Below, piece after piece: positions 12,201 to 24,200 of a stretch of 64,000 bases of DNA. Numbering within the stretch: position 1 is the stretch's first letter; each line of letters begins with the position of its first letter. The stretch is from Bolinopsis microptera (Eukaryota; Ctenophora; Tentaculata; Lobata; Bolinopsidae), in NCBI RefSeq assembly GCF_026151205.1, contig NC_087073.1, positions 4,175,001-4,239,000 on the forward strand, given 5' to 3'. Made by a program: the position numbers and the translations under genes. The notes under the pieces were generated by a model. The model saw nothing but the letters and a program-made list of their open reading frames with translations, did no database searches and was not told where the DNA came from.

Positions 12201-15200
12201 ATCTATATACCGTGCCTCTCTATACCGGGTACCTCGATATACCGGGCCCCTTCTTTTTACCCAAACTTTAAGTTAAATAGCTCGTTTTGTGCTCGTATTG
12301 TGCAATAAAATTGCATTTTGCTGGTGATATCAGGTCCTAATGGGGCATATGGGACGCTTGACAGGTTATTTGAGAGGTTACAGATACCGGGGATTGGGAT
12401 CATGTGAGCCTCTCTATACCGGTTTTTTTTTCATACCGTGCACTTTTTGTTTCTCCCGATTTTATATAATTATGAATGTAATCTTAATGTAAATCTTCAA
12501 CAATCCTCCTAGGTTCTAACTAAAGTTCTAACTAAACCGTCCAGTCTAATATTCTAAGTAGTTTTTGTAGAAATGTGGTCTTAATGAAACTATTACAAAT
12601 CAGTACAAATTCTGATAATAAGCTCAACTCGAAATCGATCATATTCCAGAGTCCTATTATCTTCACTGCACATGTAATATCCATTTGGCGACATAACTCC
12701 GAGGAAAAGTCTAAAATAACACTGTGATCTACAATTCAAAAGTGTTCTCTTTCATAATAATATAAGGTGTGACATAATAATATAAGGTGTGACAGTCGAC
12801 AAAGCCAACCTATTGTAGACTGATATATAGTACTAAACAGTTCAAAAACGTGGTTAGGCACGAACCAAGGTCACACCTCAATTATAGCTCTTTAAAAGAG
12901 GCTGTCTAACACTGTAAAGTAGGTGTACTTCTGACAAGTCCTCCTCTTAAAAGGTGTGGCTGGTCACTGAGGAAGTGGACGCTTCTTGTTTAGTGGTGTT
13001 GTACAAAGTGTGCAATTATTGTACTAATTAGATACTTCTGTACTCTTTAATATCGTGCTATATTAAATACTGATGGGTTCCCGCTATCGGTCCTTCTAAT
13101 CCTGAATTTTACCGAGTATACTGCCTTGCTGCTGTTAATGTTGCATGATTCTTACTTCTGACCCCCTCGCAAAAGTTAATGGCTATTTTTATCTTGTAGT
13201 CTTGTTAACATTGTTAACTTTCATTTAATTTGCATAAAAGTAGAGTTAAAAACTTAAAACACGGGTGCTTTACGAGCTATTTGTGGAATAAAACCCTAAA
13301 ACTGCAGCACGCATCCCCCAGCATACTTCATACAACCTCCTCTAAGCTCTGCAACACTTTATATACCCTCCTCTCGCACTTTCAATAATTGATACACTTT
13401 TAACACCCGCGAGTTTAGTAACTTTCCTCCACATGCTGTCTACACACGTCATCAGAGAGTCATCACCAAATCATTACCTAATATAAACCACGCTACTTGG
13501 CACGTCTTGACACGATCCTCTTGTCAAGATTCCAACTCCCTGTGATTATCATCCGGTTGTCAGGCCGGTTCTCAGGATTTTCTCTATCGTTTGTATTTTG
13601 TACTGACGTTCATGGTCAGGTCTGAATATACCAGTAAAATAACACCAGACTTCTGTCAACACTTTTCAACACAAGCAAAGTAAGGATTGTGGGGGACGCC
13701 CTCACTTAGATACCCCCACTTCAGTACTCCTTCGAGAGTGTTCTAGCACTCTACTTCATCACTCTCCTGGCACAGACTTTAGCAGTTATTATCTCTTTGT
13801 CACATGTGTTTTACTAGATCGGTATATGACGTCTCCTGCCCTCGAGGAACGACCTCATTCGCACTCTAACAACTTGTTGTCCTGTTGATAGATGACTGTT
13901 GGAATGTTTGGTATGATAACTCACGTCATGTTGCCCTCGGTTATACTTATATGACTACCCAGCAGTGTGTTCAGGTGTTTGTCTTTCCGTTTGGCTGCGC
14001 TTTGCCTTTTCGTAAGTATATTGGTTTTGCTGTGCGATGTTTGGCGATGTTTGGCTTTATTCATTGTTTTGAATTTCTTCCTAAACAATGCTGTTTGTTT
14101 TGATGAGATTTTCTGCTTGCCTGCATTTTACGTGCCGGTGTCTCACTCAGTCATTTTACTATATCAGCAGTTCGTTGTGTGCTTTCGCTTCCCAAACCTA
14201 CAACCACTCCTCACATCATTTGTTTTCACCTTTTCATCGGTAATAAAACTAAAGCAATACATTCACGTCGCACAACCCACTCCAAACACAACATCATTGA
14301 TCATGGTTAGTGGTTACCAGTCTCCATTAGTACGCGCCAAATAAGAAACTCACTCTACAGCAAAGTGAGCACCACGAAGGGTTTAAGTTAACAGTCAAAG
14401 TTAAAAGTTGGGCCTATAACTCCGTTTTAGTTAACGGAACACAAGTTAAAAGTTGGTTCTACATCTATGTGGTGTTAGTGATGCTGTTGTTAGTTCAGTC
14501 TCATGATGTTGATCAAACAGACTTCAAGACGACCTTCTGTCAGCAGATCTATCTATCCAGACAGCCTCGTGTGTCTATTTGTGTGTACACTGGTGCTGAA
14601 AACGCTGGGTTAGGGAGTTGGGGATGGTTTTCTTGTTGAATATGGTGTAGATAATGACAATAATTGTTACGTCAGATACATTTTTAGTAAACTGATTGTG
14701 TCGTTAAATTTGTTTAGTATAAACGTGTTCATTCTAAAAATTGTTCTAAGTTGTTCAAGACTACCTGACTTCCTGATTGCCTCAGCATGCCCTTCAAGAG
14801 CTATGGGAGGAAATCATAAACGTTCATTAGATGAACTGTGCCTGTATTAATCCTACAACAAAATACAATTATATAGCTGGAGATAGAGTTTCTTTATATA
14901 TCCGGTCCCTTATTTTACGAACAAATGCACTTTTGAGGATTTGAGGCCTACTTATCCAGACTATTTCTCTGTCCTACTTTGTGACGGTGATCTTTACAAG
15001 TCTGTGCACTGAATTCCTAGAATTCGTTATTTATGGACCTGCTAATTTTGGAACCCGTGCAAAGGAATTTTGTCCCTGAATTCGCTATGATGTTCAGATT
15101 TAGATGTGATGTAGTATAATTAAAATTCCATATTTAGCTTCGGCTTGAGTAACTTAATTGAGAACTTAGAGTAAATAACAAAAAATACTGCAACTGTCAA

Positions 15201-18200
15201 AGGTACGCTGTCATTTATTCGAGTTTTACAACTTACATTAATTACTAAAAAGTTAGCAAGGGCCGTATCACCAAGAAGGCAGAGGGGGGAGGGGGGGGGG
15301 GGGGTTCGTCCTCCTGTTTTGTGGCACTGACAGACCCAAGAGGCGGGAACATATAAAGTATCATTGCCTTGCCACCAACGAGTGGAATGTATTTGTGGCG
15401 GGATGTCGGACCAACTAATCAACTTGTTCTTAGTCTCACCTCTCCAGATTGTTCCTTGTCAAATGAGCGTTAGCATGTTGCCCGGTTACTTGCTTTAAGC
15501 TAGTAACCTTTATAACTTATTGCACTTCGTTCGTCTGGTCGGCTCTCTGATCATCCTTTGACACCTAAATTCTCAACAATTTTTTAAGGGGCTCCTCAAC
15601 TCCCCAGTTACTCGATACAAGCTGAATAACGGATCTGTTAGTAAACCAGAAGAGGCTGCATAAAAATATAATTAACTCTAAAATTGATAATAGTTATGGT
15701 AGAGTTGTGCAATAAAATGGTATCACAGTGCTGGCAAGCACGACCGTTGCATTTATTGTGGGTATACTATGTTCCCCATTTACTATTATACCCCCTTTAC
15801 TATTATACCCCCTTTACTATTATACCCCCTTTACTATTATACCCCCTTTGGTACACGTTACAAGCCTCTTTTGTGCACGCGAAGCGTGCACTCCGGCCGG
15901 AGGCGGCGGCCGAAGGCCGCCGCCTCCGGCAGGAGTTTTCCAGGCATTAGGACTCATCGGAAGTCGTTCAGCAGATTTATTTTTAGTTCAAAACATTCTA
16001 ATTTGATGTCAAAGATGACAGGAATAAAAAATAGTTATGTTGAGATTTTAAAGAAATTTGCATAAAATACTCGCCAGCACTGTTATACGAAATTCGGTAA
16101 AAAACCCAAAATCGCCATATTCAGGTGCCTTAAAAACGATGTTAAAATTGAGTTAGAGATCTGAAATTTTGCAGGGCGTCTAGACGTTGACCAAATCGAC
16201 TGTAAAAAAAGTTTCAAGTTTCAGGAGCATCGGGAAATGGGTTTTCTAGAACCCCTGTTTTACGACAGATTGTCGTGACATAGATAGATATACATATATA
16301 TTCAGGGATAGACGCTTTGCCAGTCAATTGTAGCCTGTATTTAAGTGTCCATAGATTCAAAAGTATAAAAGATACAGCCATTTCCGACCACAGGTCTTGC
16401 AAATAATTGTTTACACTTTAGTTTACATTGTATACAAAAATTATTTGGCGTCATAAACACCCCTTGATGACGTCATCAAGTTAACCGTTTTTAAAACTTG
16501 ATTTTTGACAAAGTAATAACTTTTAAAATTAATTTTAAACCATTAAGAAGTAATTTTATTCAAAATCTGAGGAAATTTTTATCTTAGATAATTGTTCAAG
16601 CATTCTGAAAATCTACCGGAAAGTTTTTCTAGCTTGCTCCTTCATAAAGATATTCGTCATTGAAGTTTGTGCTTTTTTGAAGAATTATTTTATAAAAACG
16701 TCAATTTTGCGATTTAGTATTCTCTGGTGTTGGGCCATGCCTTGGGTTGTGGAGCTCAGTTCTGCTTCCTATAGGTATAAATTGTGCATTAGGCTAGTTT
16801 TAAAGTTGAAAATCGAAAAGTTGCACACGTGGGGACACGCCCAAATTGATAGAAAATTACTAAAATCACTGAAAATTGCTGTTTTCGTTATTTTCTGTCA
16901 ACTTTAGAGTGCCGTTGTGATTACAGTTCTTTTTGAAATACTTTGAAACTTTGCATGCTTATCAAGCTATATATAAAACAATTACATGCAAAATTTTACA
17001 GCGATTTAGTATTGGATGCGCACGCAACGTCCGCTCAAAGTTTGCACGTGCGAAAGGTGAGAATTTTGCTCATTCATGATTTCCAACAAATTCTGCTTTG
17101 CCACGACAGTTTAATGTCATTATATATGAATTTAATGCCAACTTGAATGAGTATTAAGTGGCATATTCAGTCAGTGATCGACCGATATGCTTCCCTAAAC
17201 ACAAGGAAATGTTTTTAAAGGAAAAATTTCGAAATCGTTGAAACTTCCTCCTTATTAACGAAGATATCAGTTTATATTTCGACTTTATAAAGTACCCTGA
17301 CATTATAATCAAAAAGAAATGATATTTTACCAAAACCCATAATCATGGGTAGAGTGGACCGCTGCCAGTGTCTCTCTTTCCCAAATAAAAAGGAAATGAT
17401 ATTAATTTGATTGACCGTTCTCAAATGCAAAATGATACCGAGAATGAAATCGGTCGCTCGCTTTTCCCATTCATTTACAATTGTATAATAGATTAAGAAG
17501 AACTACCCAAAGGCAGCTGTACTCGGCAATGAAGATTCAATAAACTTCAACTTGTTCAATAAGTAATAACTACCACCCTTGTCCCTTTCCCCGAAATACT
17601 AGGTATCGACCCGAACGCAACCCAAAGAGATTTTTACAGCATCTGATTGATGTAATCAATCGAAACTTATTTATACAATTCGTAAGCCGTGAATGAATGG
17701 GAAAAGCGAGCGACCGATTTCATTCTCGGTATCATTTTGCATTTGAGAACGGTCAATCAAATTAATATCATTTCCTTTTTATTTGGGAAAGAGAGACACT
17801 GGCAGCGGTCCACTCTACCCATGATTATGGGTTTTGGTAAAATATTAAATTTAAAATGTCGGTCCCACATTTTAATATTCACATTTTCCCGCTGACAAGC
17901 TCTCTAATTGTTGACACATCTCGTAGGTTTACGGGCTAAACAGTGTGAAGGCTTTTAAATTTTCCAACGACTGTATATTGTATTCTGAAGTCGGTCATTT
18001 GGAAAATCCCCCGTTTTGTGTATACAACAGCGCCTGATAGGTTCTCCTGCTAGGAACGTTGGGAATTAAAACTGAGGGGTATGGGAAGAACATAAGTTTA
18101 ACCTTTTAAGTTTCAGATACAATGTTCCCAGTTCCTTGCTTGTATTTTGTAACTGAGAGTTCCATTACAAGATGTAGTAAATTTTAGCCATTGTTCTTTA

Positions 18201-21200
18201 ATTCGATCTTCTTGTCGACCAAATTTCGGGTTAGAGTTTTCGACTGACAGGTTACCCCCTTTCAGTTTCCGAAAATAGCGATTATTGTCCTTCAAAGTAC
18301 AATTAATACAAACATATTATGTGACATGAACCAAGAGTGTAGTTTCACAGTAAATCATCACTTGAATGAAACTCATGTTAGTCACGCCACTGCGTCAGCC
18401 ATGTCAATGGATCACTCACCACTAATTAACATGTTATATTCGTACACACACTCCCACACATGAGCGAGCCACAATGTCTGCCGGTCTGCGGCACCCGATT
18501 ACCTGAAGACACCATCTTACACGCATTTTAGGTCACGCGCGCCCGCACGTGACCGGTACATTTGCAGATATCGAATCTACACCCTACACTCGTTTGCCGG
18601 TTTTGTTCAGTACATTTTCGTTGTAGTGGTCGTTACATGTGCTGAGATTCAAACTATCTCCGGATTCCTTAAATACCATCCTCACACTGCACTATCGCAC
18701 TTCTTGAGTGGTCGAGCCCTCAGTAATTCCTTTTCGAGTTCCGTGTCAATTGTTGCTAAATGATGTGTCATACCCAAATTCTTGACATAGAATATTCTAT
18801 CATCGTATGGAAAAGTCGCTTCTTTGCACAAAGTCCGGAATGTTTTACCACTATCACACTTTGCATTACTTAATAAGTGATGCTTATTTCTGTTTTTAGC
18901 TGCTGTGTGTTTGGTATTTCTCCTTGACACTTGTTCATTGCGTCCGTAAACTTGAAAATACAACTTTAAAACGCTCATTTGTCGCCTTGTTCAGGTTTAA
19001 TTCAAGGAATCACACAACTCGCTCAACTTTCTTAGCTCAACTCTCCCCGTTCATTTTGAATCCATTGAACACTATCTGTTCTCTTTACATAGTAAATCTG
19101 CAATCCTGGCGCCGATCAAAGGATCCAAATCTGCAATTCTGGCACCAACCTACACTTCCAAGATCCCCAAGCTCCTTCAGCAACCCGCCACCAATGGGAA
19201 GTCTAGTACCATATACTATTCAGAGGTTTGCTGAACTACATATTAATTGTTAAATTCTCTCTTTCTCTCTCTGCACGTTTATCTTCTCTCTTTTTTTATC
19301 AACTAAAGATGAACCACCCTGGGATAGTCAGTAAACTCTACAGCGCACAGCACTGCATGATTATCCTTAAGCTGTGCGGGTTTCTTTTCAGTGTATACGT
19401 GATACAGAGGTCGTGTTTTTAACGTGCATTACACTGCACACTGCATCGTGATTTTAAATCATGAACAACTAATAACCGTTGGAAGAGTAAAACTGCTAGA
19501 ACTTTTCACAATCCAGTCAGTATACTCGCGTAGTACGTGGTTGTGTTAGTGAGTACGACAGATTATCTAACTGTGTCCCAGAAAAATTAGATAATCTCAG
19601 AGAGAAAACGTCTCATTTACCGGATTTGATGATGTTCTCTCTCTCGCTATCACGGGATTTGTCATTGTGCTTTCAGTATCCATGGTTTGGGATCATTCAT
19701 CTTGAGAGAGCACATCGAGCAGTCATTCAGATTGGCATTTTGATTTATTGAAATCGATTATCTCATGTTATTATCATAATCTTACTCTTAAACTGTAGAT
19801 TCCGCTTCTGTTCATGATCGACGATCAGCATACTTTTTGCCAAATATCATGGTTTTTACGTTTATACCATCATAATAATATGTCAACACTGACTTTGGTT
19901 TAATCACTGACTTTTGTTTTAAGCAGGATAGTTTTAACGAAAGTTTAGAATTTTTTTCGTACGAGGCAGATAAGTACTAATCGGATGAGTAGATGGGACC
20001 GTTTTTATTGTGTCTTTTTGAATATATCTTTATCTATCACTGTGTGTTTGTCGTTACCATTGTGCCGTTTCAATTTGGAATGTTTAATGTTTGTCATGAT
20101 GTACCTGAAGAATGCTGGTAACCCTCCTATTTTCATCTCGCCCCTTTGTGCGGTGATGCCACTTAGCCACTAGCTCCGTATAGACGTTGCTGAACGATTA
20201 ACAAGGTTAACAGTATAATACAAGTATAATAGTATACTCCATGTTTGACGTTTGTAAACTGTTCTATCTTGTGGACCTCGTTTGCAGACACCACCTCACG
20301 TTGCACATCTGGTACGCTTGAACAAACGTCTTTTATTAATATTTAATTGACCGCAGGATGTGCTCCTATTTTCATGTTGCCGGCATCTTTTGATCAATCT
20401 CTTTTCGTGTAGGAGTCAATTTGGCTTAATTGGCGATAATCTCCGGTTTATCTTAGAGCTCACCCGTTTACGATGAGAACAAAAAATTTGGCTTCTGACT
20501 ACTTTTTCTCGACAATTTGTTGAACCGCCCATCGTACCTGATCAGCCAAAACGTGGATAGATATTTGAACCTAGGCAGAGTTGTTAGCGTTCACCTTTAG
20601 GTATGATGGAGTTGGGGCAACTTAGTGCTAATGGTGATACTGAAAATGGAGAAAATGGTCATGATCATCTAAATTGTGAGAATGGCGAAAGTCACCTCGG
20701 TGTTGAGAATGGTGAGAATGGTGTTAACGGCTACAAATTACTTGGTGAACAAACTAAACATCTGTACAATCATACCTTACGGATAATGGTAACTCGCGCT
20801 CTTACAATACAGGGGTTTTATTCGCTGGACTAGCATGGCAATCAATCTCTGACCGCTCGCTGTATAAAGTTGAAAAGGTGTTTTATCGTTGAAAGATTTT
20901 GTAACAACTTAATATTCTTATTTTATAAGAATATTAAGTTGTTGGCATGTAGTCCGTATTTTATTTATCAACGAAAGCGTTTTCAAAACTGTTTTTTAAA
21001 TGACAATCATATGCATGCCCTTATAAGTCGATTGTTGAAAGCTGTTTTTAACAATTCATTGCCGGTCTGTCCTAGCTACTACGGTATAGGACATAACGGC
21101 GTATGACAGTCCGGTGGAAGACGTTACGGTGCAGTTTCCTAAAATATTGGACAGTTCGCCGGCTCAAATGAGACTCACATAACTATGATATGGGCACTAC

Positions 21201-24200
21201 GGTGAACCGGACACAACCAATGTTAAAGTATTAAATCTAGTGTAACCAGACTGTGCACTTAATCTAATCACATGATCCGACTTGATGTTTTCTTTTCAAA
21301 TGAAATTTTGGTCTCCAAGTCTCAATATACTTTCCGTCGTGTAAACGTTAAGATATCTTAAATCACTGATTATTATTGTCGAACTTTTTTAATCAACTGT
21401 TGTCACTTGCCAGACAAAACGTCATTTCTATCATTCCATTGTCTCATAGGGTTTATCAGTCAAGTCATATACAATTAAAAAGGTTAATAGCTTTGATAAC
21501 GAATTTACGCTATTGAAATAAATTAATGCTCTCATAAACTAGATTTGAAATTAAAAAGAGTAGTTAAGTCAAATTGTATTATCATTGGTTATGTCTGGTT
21601 CAGCTGTAGTTTCGTAGTTTCGTGTGATTCCGCCGCGCCGTTCACTCTCTTGGGAAAGTTTGGCCCTACTGTCTCCGCCGTAGTGTCCTATAATATGCTT
21701 AGTTCATTTCTGAGTAGGCATATTCTTTCTCTCATAACTCTTGTTAGACCCTCAGGGTCTTAGACCCTGGATCAGACCCTGGATCTGATATCCGATATGT
21801 TCTATAAAAGTGCATAGTAGCTTCCAGCTTAATGTATGTAGTCACGTACTGTAGTCACGTACTGTAGTCACGTACTGTAGTCACGTACTGTAGTCACGTA
21901 CTGTAGTCACGTACTGTAGTCACGTACTGTAGTCACGTACTGTAGTCACGTACTGTAGTCACGTACTGTAGTCACGTACTGTAGTCACGTACTGTAGAAA
22001 TCATCAAGATCATTAGATCATTTGATTAACTAACGTATAGCAGACCAGACGTATGACCTACTGATTGATGTACTAATAATCCCAGTACTTATTTAGAATA
22101 CTTATATTAGGAGAGTTCTGTGGAAACTTCTGCTGGGTCACCCAATATTATGTCAACCTCCCAGACAGCATTGCTACTGTTCCAATCCAGCAAGGAGTTC
22201 CTGTTCACGTGTAGTTACTCAAGTCAATGTTAAACTTTAATGCGGGAGAATCTTTTCAAGGAGAGAGAGAGAGAACTCGTAACCACCCTGGGTGTATGAC
22301 CTAAATCATAAAATATGCACAATGTTGATCGTGAAGCCCATGAAATCTCGATACCCTGGGCAGGGGGAAACCCGTCAATTCTCAAGCTGGCTCTTTATGT
22401 GGCGTCCTCGACATAGACTGTTGCAGTAAATTACGAGCTCTAGCTTTCTGTTCACTTGTTCCACCATGGAATCAGCACCTCTTGCCACAACCGGAATATC
22501 ACATTATTACTTTTTCTTTTTCTTAAGCGCAGCACTAGTAGTAGTTGTCATGCCCTGATTTTAAACACCCTGTTTGGTGGAATATTATTTACCGTGTACC
22601 CGGATAAACGCCCTGTACTTTACTCGTGTTAGTACATTCTAGCTCCCTACTCCTCCACTAGCTGCTCTCTGCAACCTTCTTTTCCGTGGTTGTATTTTGA
22701 ATATAATTGCTCCGCCGATAGCCCCTTTTCTCAGCCGTGCTGGCTGCTGGTTCACCGCCAAAAAGCAACAAGCACATGATCGTTAGCTGTCGTCCTTTCT
22801 TCCTGTGCGTTTCACACCCTCCACCACTGAAATCCTGTCGTTGCTAATTAGTTTTCAAACTGGACGTTAATCAGGTCGAGTACCTGTCAACAATAAAACC
22901 ACGTACGTGTCAGCCACTACTCATGGGCCAATAATCCGACACTCTGACCTTATCAGGAGACATGTCAACATCTCTGTGTGCACATATATCATCCCTCGCT
23001 GTCACGTGACGCTGACACGTGATTCTGAACCGACCAATAGTATCCCGTAGCTATACCTACCTAGGGATTTAGTAGCTTCTGTCATCCAATATAAATACAC
23101 GCTTTATATATATATATTGTGGAGGTCATCCGCGAGCCATTTTATTTTATATTTACCAAGGAAATGCAGCTTTCTTTTGGTAGATTATTAGATCTTTTGT
23201 AGTATTGTTGTATATACTAGTATTTGTTTGAGATTTTAATTAGCTCGCTTCTCGCTACAGTTAAAGTAGAGCCTTAAGATGGTGCAACGAACCAAGCATC
23301 TCACTCGAGTATGTCTCCTTGCTTCTCTTCTAATCGTTTTGATTTTCACACTTTTTCACTTCATCTTTTATATCTTTTCAAATTTCAGTATATTTCCATC
23401 CCGCCCATTATCTGCAGTCAGTCAATGTTATACAAACACACACTTAGATATGTATTGTATTATAACAGTTGAATTTGTTGAAGTGATACTACAGCTAAGT
23501 TTCAATGTTATAACGCCCACCTAATTAAGGCATCGACCCCAAAATTTTTCGCCCACTTCAATCTCAGTTCTCACATTTCGATCTCGCTTGCTCAACAAAG
23601 TTGTTAACCTTTCCCTTCCTCAGCACGAGCGATTAAAAGCAGAGAATGCTAGACAGTCGGAGGAGACAGCCAGGAAGAACGAGGTAGCCACTCTTAATGC
23701 CACCATTACCACCCGGGATAACGAGATATCCATCCTCAAGAAACAAGTCGACGATTTTGAAAAGGCTAATTCCGTCTCGAAAAAGGTCCTCAAAACCCTT
23801 CAGGTAAACTGAAGATTTCTTTATATCTGTTGGAATTAAGGGGGTTACTTTTTATAGTCCATTTGTATTTTGTAAGCTTTAAAAGTGTTAAGTTTTGTTG
23901 ATATACACCAGATTTTTCAGCATAATATAACCATGTTTCTCCGCAGGTCGACGTCGATGAGCTTGAAGCTCGATTAGCGAAGAAAGACAATGAAAAAGCA
24001 GAACTCACCCGGTCCTTCTCAGAAGATTTTGAAGCAGAATTGGAGAAAGAGAGAGCCAGACACGACGCTGAGTTACAGAAACAGGTCAGTCCCAATTCCC
24101 AAATCTCTATTATATTTTAATAGTTATTCGATATCAATGGTAGCTTGAGTTTAGAAGTATCTCCGTTTTCGACAACAATAGTGCTTTGACTCTAAATTGA

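Larger units (their letters stand above)
15721..17848. mobile_element. Long interspersed repeat with foldback end, copy A (about 2.1 kb)
   Basis: Starts near TATCACAGTGCTGGCAAGCA and is homologous through most of its length to 55209-57360. A shorter related start occurs at 34872. The right end is a foldback: about 17321-17474 is the inverted complement of about 17689-17848 (both contain CCCATAATCATGGGTAGAGT or its complement). No long ORF is present, so it looks non-autonomous. Confidence 0.8.
10838..20602. other. Long intronic stretch, mostly repeats
   Basis: I see no confident gene. Contents include a 160-bp repeat pair (11888-12015 and 13576-13703), a possible mobile-element fragment near 12186-12450, and a long foldback repeat (15721-17848). 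Two minus-strand ORFs of doubtful status lie at 18113-18295 and 18682-18978. The rest is AT-rich without visible structure. Confidence 0.5.

Noticed and set aside
13885-14344. Hydrophobic plus-strand ORFs that could be a membrane protein
   Set aside because: Two overlapping frames with AT/T-rich composition, no convincing splice sites and no charged loops of normal pattern; likely chance.
15684-16065. Three overlapping plus-strand ORFs
   Set aside because: All are translations of the 18-bp TACTATTATACCCCCTTT repeat and the GC hairpin.
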